DNA from: an uncultured Bacteroidota bacterium
GTDB taxonomy: Bacteria > Bacteroidota > Bacteroidia > Chitinophagales > LD1
Length of the DNA: 64,000 nt
Assembly (NCBI GenBank): GCA_937894725.1
Contig: CALAYL010000094.1
Span: 1-64,000 of the forward strand
Reading direction: 5' to 3'
The position numbers and the translations under genes are program-made. Numbering within the stretch: position 1 is the first letter of the stretch; the number at the start of each line of letters is the position of its first letter. The notes beneath the pieces were generated by a model. It was not told the DNA's origin and did not search any database. It worked only from the letters and a program-made list of their open reading frames with translations. Below, in pieces: positions 27,814-35,674 of this stretch.

Positions 27814-28998
27814 ATGGCAAATAAAATGAAGTTGGCGACTGTACTAGCGAAGGAGCTTAAAAACCACACACCAGCACATCCCCACATTCAACCACTTTCG
27901 CTTTCATCTACCTATATCTACCCTTCGGTAGAGGAGGCCCAGCGTATATTTGAGGGCAAATCGGAGGGCGCTATTTATGCTCGCTGGTCGCATCCGAATG
28001 TGGAAGCGGTAGAGCAAAAACTAGCGGCTTTGCAAACAGCCAAGAATGCTACTGCACTTTGTTTTTCGTCTGGCATGGCAGCTATAGCTGCTGTGTTTGA
28101 GTCGCTCTGTCAGCCGTACGATACGATCATTATGCAAGGAAATGTGTATGGTACTTCGGTCGATTTTGCCCATCATCTTTCTAGTCGATTAGGCATCAAA
28201 GTGATTTTTCAAGACTTTAAGGATGAAGCTAGATTAAAGTTGGTTTGTGAGCGAGAAGAACCTGTTTTGCTTTTTGCCGAAACACCCTCTAATCCTACGA
28301 TACAGTGCTATGATTTGCCCCAAATAGCCGCCATTGCAAAAAGTGTGAAAGCAAAACTAGTCGTGGACAATACGTTCGCAACACCGCTATTACAGCAGCC
28401 ACTTTTGTTAGGTGCTGATGTAGAGATAGATTCGAGTACAAAGTTTCTCAATGGTCATGGTACAGGTCTGAGCGGTGTAGTGTTTAGTGCAGATAAAAAA
28501 TGGATGAAGAACTCGCTCTGGAAAATCAGAAAATTGAACGGTACGATACTTACTCCTATGGATGCTTGGTTGTTAAATTTAGGGCTGAAAACCTTGCCCC
28601 TTCGCATGAAGCAACATTGTGAGAATGCTATGGCGATAGCGAAGTTTTTGGAAAAACATCCTAAGGTAAAACACGTAAATTATCTAGGATTGAAATCTCA
28701 CGCAGACCATACGCTAGCAAAAAAGCAAATGACCGATTTTGGAGGCGTTTTGAGTTTTGAGCTCAAGGGAGGATATAGGTCAGCATTGGCTTTGCTCAAA
28801 AAAGTAAAGTTATGCCAGCTCACTGCATCCTTGGGCACCACAGATACGCTCATACAGCATCCTGCATCTATGTCGCATTATTTCGTGCCAAAATCGCAGC
28901 GTGAGCAATATGGTATTACGGATGGATTGGTTCGACTTTCTTTAGGCTTGGAAGATGTGGAAGATATTGTTGCTGATTTGATGTTTGCGCTCAAATAG
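27814..28998 (+). CDS. Trans-sulfuration family PLP enzyme (methionine gamma-lyase / cystathionine lyase-like)
   Basis: A 394-residue fold-type I enzyme of the Cys/Met metabolism family. Visible are 'AIYARWSHPNVEAVEQKLAA', the phosphate-binding 'CFSSGMAAIAAVF', 'AETPSNPTIQCYD', 'VVDNTFATPLLQQP', and the PLP-binding Lys in 'DSSTKFLNGHG'. The C-terminus 'SLGTTDTLIQHPASMSH' and 'LVRLSLGLEDVEDI' complete the signature. It cleaves or exchanges the sulfur side chain of cystathionine, homocysteine or methionine. Which of these reactions it performs cannot be decided by eye. It is one of several sulfur-amino-acid genes in the window (see the DUF4395 attenuator and the desulfhydrase-like gene). Confidence 0.9.
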   Translation: MANKMKLATVLAKELKNHTPAHPHIQPLSLSSTYIYPSVEEAQRIFEGKSEGAIYARWSHPNVEAVEQKLAALQTAKNATALCFSSGMAAIAAVFESLCQPYDTIIMQGNVYGTSVDFAHHLSSRLGIKVIFQDFKDEARLKLVCEREEPVLLFAETPSNPTIQCYDLPQIAAIAKSVKAKLVVDNTFATPLLQQPLLLGADVEIDSSTKFLNGHGTGLSGVVFSADKKWMKNSLWKIRKLNGTILTPMDAWLLNLGLKTLPLRMKQHCENAMAIAKFLEKHPKVKHVNYLGLKSHADHTLAKKQMTDFGGVLSFELKGGYRSALALLKKVKLCQLTASLGTTDTLIQHPASMSHYFVPKSQREQYGITDGLVRLSLGLEDVEDIVADLMFALK

Positions 28999-29008
28999 AC
29001 CGTGTAGT

Positions 29009-29578
29009 TTATTTTGTCTTGTTGTATTTTGTCATTGCATTACCTATGCCTTCAAAAATAAAAGACTCCACTGCTTCAGTAGCGAGCATTATCCTATCTG
29101 TCAATATCTTTTTTTCATCTGCACTCCATTTGCCGAGTACATAATCGACTTGCTGCCCCTTTCTAAATTCACTTCCTATACCAAATCGAAGACGAGGGTA
29201 GAGATTGTTGCCCAAGGTGCTATCAATACTTTTGAGTCCATTATGTCCTCCATCGCTACCTTTGATACGTATGCGGATAGCACCATAGTCTATCGCTAAA
29301 TCGTCTAATACCACTAATACATTTTCAGGTTTTATCTTGAGCGTTTGCATCCAGAAGGCTACTGCTTTTCCACTCAGGTTCATATAGGTTGTAGGTTTGA
29401 GCAGCGTCACTTGTCTGCCTTTATATTTAAAGTCAGCTTTGTGTGCATGTCTATCGAGCGTAAAAGAACAGTTGTGTCTAATAGCCAGTTCTTCTACAAT
29501 TTTAAAACCAATATTGTGGCGAGTTTCTGTGTACTCATCACCGATATTACCAAGACCTACTATCAAAAAGTGCGACAT
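29009..29578 (-). CDS. pth: Peptidyl-tRNA hydrolase
   Basis: A 189-residue Pth. The N-terminus 'FLIVGLGNIGDEYTETRHNI' contains the catalytic His (RHNIGF). Then 'LLKPTTYMNLSGKAV' supplies the Asn, 'VVLDDLAIDYGAIRIR' the Asp, and 'GSDGGHNGLKSI' completes the signature. It frees tRNA from prematurely released peptidyl-tRNA and is essential. It follows the L25/CTC gene, as in many genomes, but a terminator lies between them; a TATTTTTG box on the minus strand (29598-29605) may give it its own promoter. Confidence 0.97.
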   Translation of the reverse strand: MSHFLIVGLGNIGDEYTETRHNIGFKIVEELAIRHNCSFTLDRHAHKADFKYKGRQVTLLKPTTYMNLSGKAVAFWMQTLKIKPENVLVVLDDLAIDYGAIRIRIKGSDGGHNGLKSIDSTLGNNLYPRLRFGIGSEFRKGQQVDYVLGKWSADEKKILTDRIMLATEAVESFIFEGIGNAMTKYNKTK

Positions 29579-29606
29579 AAAAAGAGATTGCTTTTGGCAA
29601 AAATAA

Positions 29607-29633
29607 AAAAGCCCCGATAAGGTCGGGGCTTTT
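29607..29633 (-). terminator. Terminator after the L25 gene
   Basis: An 11-bp stem (aaaagccccga / tcggggctttt) with a 5-base loop. Read on the minus strand it is followed by 'ttatt' after an uninterrupted T-run. It sits 20 bases beyond the L25 stop, before pth. Confidence 0.85.
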
Positions 29634-29653
29634 CGATAGAAATTTGAAAATGA

Positions 29654-30256
29654 TTATTTTTTCTTTCCAGCAGCTTGTGCTTCTTTAGCAGCAGCAGCTT
29701 GTGCTTCCTTAGCAGCTCTAGACGCTGTCAATCGAGCTACAGGAGTGTTTGGTGAGTGCAAAAGTGTAACCCCTTCAACACTGATGTCTTTAGCACGTTT
29801 TACATGACCAAAGTCCATATCTTTCACATCTAAGTCAATAACAGCAGGTAGGTCTTTTGGCAAAGCCAATACTTTTAATTTTCTAAGTACTTGCTCAAGT
29901 TTACCACCAACAGATAGAGCTACAGGCTTGCCAGATAACTTCAAAGGTACCTCTACTTTCACTTTTACATCATCTACCAACTCTTGAAAGTCAATATGCG
30001 TGATAGCGTCTTTTACAGGATCTGCTTGGAGTTCCTTTACGATAGCCTTGATTTTTTTACCATCTATTTCAAGCTCAGCGAGTTTAAAATCAGGGGTGAA
30101 TACAAGAGTTCTTATGCTTGGGTAAGGTATTGAAAATGTCAAATTTTCCTTACCGCCATAAAGATTGCAAGGGATTAATCCTGCACGTCTGAGATCGGCT
30201 GCTGCTTTTTTGCCTGTGAGGGTACGGGCAGTGCCTTTGATAGCTACAAATTCCAT
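29654..30256 (-). CDS. rplY: 50S ribosomal protein L25/general stress protein Ctc
   Basis: A 200-residue long-form L25 (CTC type). The N-terminal 5S-rRNA-binding domain starts 'MEFVAIKGTARTLTGKKAAA' and has 'GLIPCNLYGG'. The C-terminal beta domain follows ('VKVEVPLKLSGKPVALSVGG', 'DLPAVIDLDVKDMDFG'). The last ~25 residues are an Ala/Lys-rich tail (AAKEAQAAAAKEAQAAGKKK). It binds 5S rRNA in the large subunit's central protuberance. A good phylum-type promoter lies upstream. Confidence 0.96.
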   Translation of the reverse strand: MEFVAIKGTARTLTGKKAAADLRRAGLIPCNLYGGKENLTFSIPYPSIRTLVFTPDFKLAELEIDGKKIKAIVKELQADPVKDAITHIDFQELVDDVKVKVEVPLKLSGKPVALSVGGKLEQVLRKLKVLALPKDLPAVIDLDVKDMDFGHVKRAKDISVEGVTLLHSPNTPVARLTASRAAKEAQAAAAKEAQAAGKKK

Positions 30257-30296
30257 CTTTTACTTCGGTTTTTTGTTATTTAAAAATTGTGGAGGG

Positions 30297-30329
30297 CAAA
30301 TATAACATTCTTTTTTAGGAAAAAATCAA
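30297..30329 (-). promoter_or_regulatory. TAnnTTTG-type promoter of the L25 gene
   Basis: On the minus strand the -7 box TATATTTG occupies 30297-30304 and a -33 TTG lies at 30327-30329, with a 22-base spacer. This matches the Bacteroidota sigma-A consensus (TTG / TAnnTTTG). It gives a leader of roughly 35-40 bases before the L25 ATG. Confidence 0.6.
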
Positions 30330-30424
30330 AAATACGCGTAGGTCAAGAATGGGGTGCTGTGTTTAAATCGCATTTTTTACCCTCATTTTTTATCTTGCAC
30401 ATCTAAATGTACAGAACTATTATT

Positions 30425-32089
30425 ATGAAAAGAGTCCTTTTAATTTGTCTAGTTGTTTTTGTTGGTATTTTTTACTCAAAAGCCAATACAGATACTGTTT
30501 TTATTACTAATCTATCTAAAAACTATGATGCTAAACACGCTGTATTGTCCAATATGGATATGCAAAAGTTTGATTACACTGTATTGAATTCATATAAAAG
30601 ACTAGAAAGTGTATCTGTTTTCTATTGCCAAAAATTGGATATAACGAAGTTTTTAAGCGCTCTTCAAAGCCAAACATCACTCAAAAGCTTATCGCTCGTA
30701 GGGGTCAATCTCAGCTTAATGCCTAATAGCATCGGAAATTTCAAAAACTTAACCCACCTCAGTTTGCGAGCAAATCAACTCCGCTCTATGCCCGATTCAC
30801 TTATGGCATTACAACATCTTCGTGAACTCGATGTATCTGCGAATGGCTATCTGTACGACTCAGAAGTGTTTAAAGTGTTGAAATCTATGGCAGTTGAAAC
30901 GCTTGATTTTTCGTCTAGTGGACTTTTTGGAATTGACCCAAGCATAGGCGATGTAGCTTCGCTCAAGCGACTTGATTTTTCAAAAAATGACATTAAAGAA
31001 CTGCCTGAGACCTTTTCAAAATTGAAAATTCTATCGCTCAATATGAGCGAAAATTTAAAAATTGATTCTGTCAAATTCTTCAATCAACTAAGGGGGCAAA
31101 CATCGCTAATTGAGTTGAATTTAGCTAGATGTGAATTGTCTTTTTTGCCATCAAGTATAGGGGGGCTTAGTATGCTAGAAGTGCTGAATCTCCAAGGAAA
31201 TCAAATTAGCAGTTTGCCCGCCTCAATTGCAAATTTGAAGAAACTGAAATCGCTTGATTTGGGTATGGAAGGAATAGGATTGCGGATGAATCAAATCAGC
31301 TCGCTGCCGAGTAGTTTTTCGGGGCTGACTTCACTTGAGCGACTCGACCTTTCGGGCAATAAATTGACTGTGCTTCCGCAAGATTTTAATCAACTAACGA
31401 ATCTTCGTTATCTCGATTTGAACTTTAATGCCCTAGAAGACTTTCCTGCACCAGTAGTCATGCTCAGCAAGCTCACCTATCTCAATCTAAATGGAAATAG
31501 CATTGTGAATTTACCCATCAATATAGGTGATTTGAATCAGCTCGAAGAGCTGCGATTAGACAATAATTTCTTTAATCGTTTCAATAAAAAAATAAAAACG
31601 ATACCAGTATCTATTGGCAATATAAAACCATTGCGAGTGCTTACGTTGAGAGATAATGTAGTGGAAGAATTGCCCTCGAGTATTGGTAACTTGACGAATC
31701 TCGTTTACCTCGATATGCGCGATAATCTTTTGACTACCTTGCCAGCAGAGATATGTACTTTGAAAAAACTACGATATCTCGATTTAAAAGCGAATGAGAT
31801 AGCAACCTTGCCAGCTTGTATGAAAGAACTCACCTATATAGAGGATTTGAATCTCTCTTTCAATTTGTCTTTAAAAATCGGAAATGTGCTTGAGATTATA
31901 AATCCAATATCAAACTTACGTTTTTTAGATGTGAGTTATAATAATTATAAGAAGGAATACCTCGCTGATTTTTTAAATCAACATACGAATTGTAAGGTAG
32001 TGAACTTCAATAAAAAGGGCGCAGTACAGGAGAAGCCCATACGAAAAGAAGAGATGTATAAATTTGAAACACCAGTAGATAGAAAATAA
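30425..32089 (+). CDS. Secreted leucine-rich-repeat protein
   Basis: A 554-residue protein with signal peptide (MKRVLLICLVVFVGIFYSKA). Nearly all of the mature part consists of ~23-residue LRRs of the 'L..L..L.L..N.L..LP.SI..L..L' type, for example 'LERLDLSGNKLTVLPQDFNQ', roughly 18 units. Such plant/ROCO-type repeats mediate protein binding. No sorting domain is seen at the C-terminus ('RKEEMYKFETPVDRK'), so it is probably periplasmic. The frame also opens six codons earlier (30407), but the ATG at 30425 stands directly before the signal peptide. purD starts seven bases after its stop, so both may share a transcript. Confidence 0.88.
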   Translation: MKRVLLICLVVFVGIFYSKANTDTVFITNLSKNYDAKHAVLSNMDMQKFDYTVLNSYKRLESVSVFYCQKLDITKFLSALQSQTSLKSLSLVGVNLSLMPNSIGNFKNLTHLSLRANQLRSMPDSLMALQHLRELDVSANGYLYDSEVFKVLKSMAVETLDFSSSGLFGIDPSIGDVASLKRLDFSKNDIKELPETFSKLKILSLNMSENLKIDSVKFFNQLRGQTSLIELNLARCELSFLPSSIGGLSMLEVLNLQGNQISSLPASIANLKKLKSLDLGMEGIGLRMNQISSLPSSFSGLTSLERLDLSGNKLTVLPQDFNQLTNLRYLDLNFNALEDFPAPVVMLSKLTYLNLNGNSIVNLPINIGDLNQLEELRLDNNFFNRFNKKIKTIPVSIGNIKPLRVLTLRDNVVEELPSSIGNLTNLVYLDMRDNLLTTLPAEICTLKKLRYLDLKANEIATLPACMKELTYIEDLNLSFNLSLKIGNVLEIINPISNLRFLDVSYNNYKKEYLADFLNQHTNCKVVNFNKKGAVQEKPIRKEEMYKFETPVDRK

Positions 32090-32095
32090 TTTTTG

Positions 32096-33373
32096 ATGAA
32101 TATTTTATTATTAGGCAATGGAGGAAGAGAGCATGCTTTGGCAAAAAAAATAGCCAGCAGTCCTCAATGCGGAAAACTTTTTATCGCTCCAGGTAATCCC
32201 GGTACAGCAGCTTGTGGCACTAATGTATCGATTGATATGCTTGATTTTGAGCTATTGAAAAAATTTAGTATTGAAAATGAAATAGCACTTTTAGTAGTAG
32301 GGCCAGAAGGACCTCTGGTAAAAGGCGTCTATGATTTTTTCGCCAGCGATGTTTCATTGACCCATATAGGTGTGATAGGTCCATCTGCCATTGGTGCCCA
32401 GCTCGAAGGCAGCAAAGCCTTTGCGAAAGATTTTATGTCACGGCATAAAATACCTACGGCAGCCTATCGAGAATTTACTGCTGAAAACCTGCAAGAAGGT
32501 ATGGTTTATCTAGAGAGCTATCAAGGCCCTTATGTGTTGAAGGCAGATGGTTTGGCCTCGGGAAAAGGAGTGTTGATTATCGAGGAAGTGAGTGAAGCAA
32601 AAGCTGCTTTAGAAGATATGATTATGAACAATAAATTTGGTTCGGCAGGTGCAAAGGTAGTGGTGGAGCAGTTTTTGAAAGGAATAGAATTTTCGGTCTT
32701 TGTGCTTACGGATGGTGTAAACTACCATTATCTGCCCAATGCAAAAGACTATAAGCGAGTAGGCGAGGGCGATACAGGACTCAATACAGGGGGTATGGGT
32801 GCTATATCTCCAGTGCCTTTTGTCGATGAAGAGTTGATGAAAAAAGTCGATGAATGTGTAGTGAAGCCTACTGTTGATGGGCTTCGAGCAGAGGGGGTAG
32901 TGTATAAGGGCTTCATTTATGTAGGCTTAATTTTAGTCGAGAATGATCCTTATGTGATAGAGTATAATTGTAGAATGGGCGATCCTGAAACTGAAGTGGT
33001 AATGCCACGACTTGATAGTGACCTAGTGATGCTACTATCTGCTACAGCAACCCAAAAGCTAGATACGGTACAAGTTTCACACTCTCCACTAGCGGCTACT
33101 ACAATCGTATTAGTATCGGGCGGATACCCTGAAGATTTTGAAAAAGGGAAAATGATCACATTACCCTCAGCTAGTTCAGCAGTGCAAATTTATCATGCGG
33201 GTACATCGCTTTCAAACAATCAGCTAATGACAAGCGGAGGTCGTGTGATGGCTGTAACTGCTATGGGTAGTACATTAAAGGAAGCATTATCTATGTCGAT
33301 AGCCGTAGCCGAAAAAATTCAGTTTGAAGGAAAATATTTTAGGCGAGATATTGGATATGAATTCCTCGCTTAA
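32096..33373 (+). CDS. purD: Phosphoribosylamine-glycine ligase
   Basis: A 425-residue ATP-grasp ligase that makes GAR, the second step of purine synthesis. Seen are the N-terminal 'MNILLLGNGGREHALAKK', 'VVGPEGPLVKGV', 'YVLKADGLASGKGVLII', 'VVEQFLKGIEFSVF', 'GDTGLNTGGMGAISPVPF' and 'EYNCRMGDPETEVVMPRLDS'. These cover the N, ATP-grasp and C domains in full. A TTG one codon earlier could also serve as start; the ATG is preferred. Other purine genes are not in the window. Confidence 0.97.
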   Translation: MNILLLGNGGREHALAKKIASSPQCGKLFIAPGNPGTAACGTNVSIDMLDFELLKKFSIENEIALLVVGPEGPLVKGVYDFFASDVSLTHIGVIGPSAIGAQLEGSKAFAKDFMSRHKIPTAAYREFTAENLQEGMVYLESYQGPYVLKADGLASGKGVLIIEEVSEAKAALEDMIMNNKFGSAGAKVVVEQFLKGIEFSVFVLTDGVNYHYLPNAKDYKRVGEGDTGLNTGGMGAISPVPFVDEELMKKVDECVVKPTVDGLRAEGVVYKGFIYVGLILVENDPYVIEYNCRMGDPETEVVMPRLDSDLVMLLSATATQKLDTVQVSHSPLAATTIVLVSGGYPEDFEKGKMITLPSASSAVQIYHAGTSLSNNQLMTSGGRVMAVTAMGSTLKEALSMSIAVAEKIQFEGKYFRRDIGYEFLA

Positions 33374-33444
33374 ATGTTAAATTATGGACTTCTTATTTTT
33401 TTCTTGCAAAACCCAAATTTCATTTCTATTCTTGTTTAAGAAAA

Positions 33445-33534
33445 ATGAAATCAAACTTATCAATAATATCAAACATGTGTTGTTGCTGTATGGAATACAG
33501 TACCGCAGGGCATTTTGTATGTATTAGTGAATAA
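33445..33534 (+). CDS. Putative 29-residue leader peptide with four consecutive Cys codons
   Basis: A short frame from ATG 33445 to TAA 33532-33534 encodes a peptide of 29 residues in which residues 12-15 are four Cys (TGT TGT TGC TGT, 33478-33489), plus a fifth Cys at 26. Four Cys codons in a row are extremely rare by chance, and a terminator follows 25 bases after the stop. The arrangement is that of amino-acid biosynthesis leader peptides (trpL, hisL): the peptide would act by ribosome stalling when Cys-tRNA is scarce. The upstream 'ttaagaaaa' is a weak ribosome site. Expression is unproven. Confidence 0.55.
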   Translation: MKSNLSIISNMCCCCMEYSTAGHFVCISE

Positions 33535-33588
33535 GAAATATTTATAGCTAATTATTCTAAGCCCCGCAATAGCGGGGCTTTTTTTTTA
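33484..33588 (+). promoter_or_regulatory. Putative cysteine-responsive transcription attenuator
   Basis: Four pairing elements can be drawn. Element 1/2 is an 8-bp hairpin 33484-33491/33495-33502 (loop gga) that contains the last two Cys codons of the leader. Element 3/4 is the terminator 33559-33567/33572-33580. 'gcagggc' at 33505-33511, just behind the Cys run, can pair with 'gccccgc' at 33561-33567 (six pairs, one mismatch) and so block the terminator. A ribosome stalled at the Cys codons would leave this strand free; one that reaches the stop at 33532 would cover it. The predicted outcome is more DUF4395 expression when cysteine is low. Confidence 0.5.
33559..33588 (+). terminator. Intrinsic terminator between the Cys-rich leader and the DUF4395 gene
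   Basis: A 9-bp stem (aagccccgc / gcggggctt), loop aata, followed by a run of nine T (33579-33587). It lies ~185 bases after purD but only 17 bases before the DUF4395 ATG. That is far from where a purD terminator would be expected and right where an attenuator would sit. Confidence 0.85.
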
Positions 33589-33604
33589 AATAAAACCTCA
33601 AAAA

Positions 33605-34048
33605 ATGAACAATTCTAAATCTAATAATCAATTCATACTAAGTACCAACAAGAACGTAGTTCGGATAGTTGCGTTGCAAGTAGTCATCTTTTCTCTGTTG
33701 TATTTACATACAAAACATCCAATTTTTATTTATTTACTCTTGATAGATTTTTTTGTGAGAGGTGTGCTAAGAAGACCGAATACACTTTTTGTTGTTATAG
33801 CATCTGGAATTGAAAACTCATTTCTTAAATCGGGAAAAATAATAGATAAATCACCTAAATTGTTTGCCGCATTTATAGGCTTTGTGTTTGCTTTATCTAT
33901 TGTATTTGCTCATACTTTTGATTGGATATCGGTGTCTAATATTTTATCAGCGATTTTGGTTTTTTTTGCATTATTAGAGGGCGTTTTTAACTATTGTGTA
34001 GCTTGTCGATTTTATACATTATATCAGCGATATATAAACTGGAAATAG
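33605..34048 (+). CDS. DUF4395 membrane protein with a CxxC motif
   Basis: A 147-residue protein with four predicted membrane segments. 'NKNVVRIVALQVVIFSLLYL' and 'IYLLLIDFFVRGVLRR' match DUF4395, a family of unknown function that in other genomes is found near rhodanese, thioredoxin-like and peroxiredoxin genes. Close to the C-terminus it has 'NYCVACRFYTLY', a CxxC that could be redox-active or bind sulfur. The gene starts 17 bases after a terminator that follows a Cys-run leader peptide. That is why I suspect it is turned on when cysteine is limiting. The role, perhaps in uptake or handling of sulfur compounds, is inference. Confidence 0.82.
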   Translation: MNNSKSNNQFILSTNKNVVRIVALQVVIFSLLYLHTKHPIFIYLLLIDFFVRGVLRRPNTLFVVIASGIENSFLKSGKIIDKSPKLFAAFIGFVFALSIVFAHTFDWISVSNILSAILVFFALLEGVFNYCVACRFYTLYQRYINWK

Positions 34049-34067
34049 CACTTTGCGGGTATTGTTG

Positions 34068-34958
34068 CTATATAGGATCAAACTTAGACCAACCCTGCAA
34101 TCCACCAGTATGTACTGCCAGTATTTTTATGCCAAAGTCAAATTTGTTTTTTTCAACCATATCTAAAATCCCAAAGAGCATTTTGGAGGTATATATAGGG
34201 TCTAGTTGGATGTTTGTTTTTGTATAAAACTCAGTAATAAAATCCATGAGTACTTGCGTAGTTTTTCCATATCCACCAAACTGATATTCCTTATTGATTT
34301 GCCATTTACTTTTGTGTGTTTCTATCGGCTTTAAAAGTTTATTTATTTCATCTTCGATCCCTTCTCCTTTTAATGATGAAAATCCAATTGTATTTTTATT
34401 TTTTGGATTGAGTAGTGCTCCTGCAAGTGTAGTGCCAGTGCCGATACTCACACAGCACACATCATATTCGATATCGATTTCATCAAATAGTTCTGCCACG
34501 CCTTTGAGCGCAAGTGTATTTGCTCCTCCATCAGGTATTAGGTGAAATTTCCCGAATGTGTTTGCTATGTTTTGTAAAAAATTAAGGTTATATCGAGTTG
34601 CATAACTTTTTTTGTCCAAAAAAATCAACTCCATGCCACATTCTTTCGCAAACTGTAAAGTGGGGGTGAGTGGTAAATGGGCGTAGCCTCTTATCACCCC
34701 CACAGTTTTAAACCCAAATTGTAATCCAGCTGCGGCTGTGGAATAGATATGGTTTGACACTGGGCCTCCAAATGTAATTATGGTAGAGATGTTGTTTTCT
34801 TTAGCGAATTGTAGATTGTATTTGAGTTTTCGCCATTTATTGCCTTGTATTGTTGGGTGGGTGAGTTCGTCTCTTTTAAGCCATAGCGACACTTGTTTTT
34901 CTTTTAAAATTGCTAGGTCTATTTCTACCGTTGGCGTAGGTATTGTGATATCTATCAT
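34068..34958 (-). CDS. D-cysteine desulfhydrase / ACC deaminase-like PLP enzyme
   Basis: A 296-residue fold-type II PLP enzyme. The PLP Lys is in 'HPTIQGNKWRKLKY' (Lys41), followed by 'ITFGGPVSNHIYSTAAAG' and the phosphate-binding 'CVSIGTGTTLAGALL'. These fit the 1-aminocyclopropane-1-carboxylate deaminase/D-cysteine desulfhydrase family; bacterial members more often desulfurise D-cysteine than open ACC. The ATG at 34958 is chosen because it overlaps the TGA of the GDSL gene (ATGA), so translation is coupled; a longer frame from 35000 would be unlikely. It converges with the DUF4395 gene, leaving 19 bases. Confidence 0.87.
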   Translation of the reverse strand: MIDITIPTPTVEIDLAILKEKQVSLWLKRDELTHPTIQGNKWRKLKYNLQFAKENNISTIITFGGPVSNHIYSTAAAGLQFGFKTVGVIRGYAHLPLTPTLQFAKECGMELIFLDKKSYATRYNLNFLQNIANTFGKFHLIPDGGANTLALKGVAELFDEIDIEYDVCCVSIGTGTTLAGALLNPKNKNTIGFSSLKGEGIEDEINKLLKPIETHKSKWQINKEYQFGGYGKTTQVLMDFITEFYTKTNIQLDPIYTSKMLFGILDMVEKNKFDFGIKILAVHTGGLQGWSKFDPI

Positions 34959-35656
34959 CGAAGAATTGCTATGATTTTTTCGATTATTTTTTCTGCCCAT
35001 TTAGTGTACATTTTGCCTGATGGGTGGAGGCCATCTAGCGCTAGAAGTGATGGGTCATTTTTTGCCTCCTGCGATATTGGATAAATATCTATATAATGTA
35101 CGTTTGCCTGTTTGGCTATCTGTTCATTTACTTTATTATATGCTGCCACTTCATTGCTAATCTGTTTCCCAGTGCGTTTTTTAGCGTCATTGACCACAAA
35201 TGGAGTCACTCCCCAGTCTGGAATCGAAACTACAATCACATATTCTCTTTTGCCTCCTGCAAATTCTATAGCCTTTTGCAATAAATTATGAAACTCAGTT
35301 TCATAATTTGTTAAATCTCGCTCACGATATTGATTATTTACCCCTATCAATAAGGTCACAAAATCATACTTTTTTTTGAGTTTTGTATGTAAGATGGCAT
35401 CGGTTAACTCATCGGTAGTCCAACCTGTTTTGGCTACAATAGTTGGCGCTTGAAATTGTATTTTTTCTTTAGATAATAAATCAACAACTTGATTTGGAAA
35501 TCGTTCTTGCTCTGCTATAGACTCACCTATGGTGTATGAGTCGCCAAGCGAAAGTAGCGTATAGGTTTTTTGAGAGGTTTGCGCCATAGCTATAAAATTG
35601 AAGGTCAATAAAAAAAGTAAAAATAATATGATGTATCTTTGTGTCATGCTTTTCAA
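34955..35656 (-). CDS. Secreted SGNH/GDSL hydrolase (arylesterase-like)
   Basis: A 233-residue esterase/lipase of the SGNH family with a signal peptide (RYIILFLLFLLTFNFIAMAQ). Block I 'LLSLGDSYTIGES' holds the nucleophile Ser, block III 'IGVNNQYRERD' the Asn, and block V 'ALDGLHPSGKMY' the Asp/His pair, so all catalytic elements are there. It should hydrolyse ester bonds of a periplasmic substrate, and TesA-like activity is possible. ATG at 35656 or 35647 are both possible. It overlaps the desulfhydrase gene by four bases, so the two form an operon. Confidence 0.88.
   Translation of the reverse strand: MKSMTQRYIILFLLFLLTFNFIAMAQTSQKTYTLLSLGDSYTIGESIAEQERFPNQVVDLLSKEKIQFQAPTIVAKTGWTTDELTDAILHTKLKKKYDFVTLLIGVNNQYRERDLTNYETEFHNLLQKAIEFAGGKREYVIVVSIPDWGVTPFVVNDAKKRTGKQISNEVAAYNKVNEQIAKQANVHYIDIYPISQEAKNDPSLLALDGLHPSGKMYTKWAEKIIEKIIAILR
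35634..35641 (+). promoter_or_regulatory. TATCTTTG -7 box of the Nramp transporter gene
   Basis: An exact TAnnTTTG match, TATCTTTG, ends 33 bases before the ATG of the Nramp gene, which would give a leader of about 27 bases. No well-placed -33 TTG is visible. It lies inside the start of the divergent GDSL gene. Confidence 0.4.
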
Positions 35657-35674
35657 ATATACTAGAAACTAAAC

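Noticed and set aside
34959..35000. Longer N-terminus for the desulfhydrase-like gene
   Set aside because: The extra 14 residues are just the end of the GDSL gene read in another frame; the ATGA overlap at 34955-34958 is the natural start.
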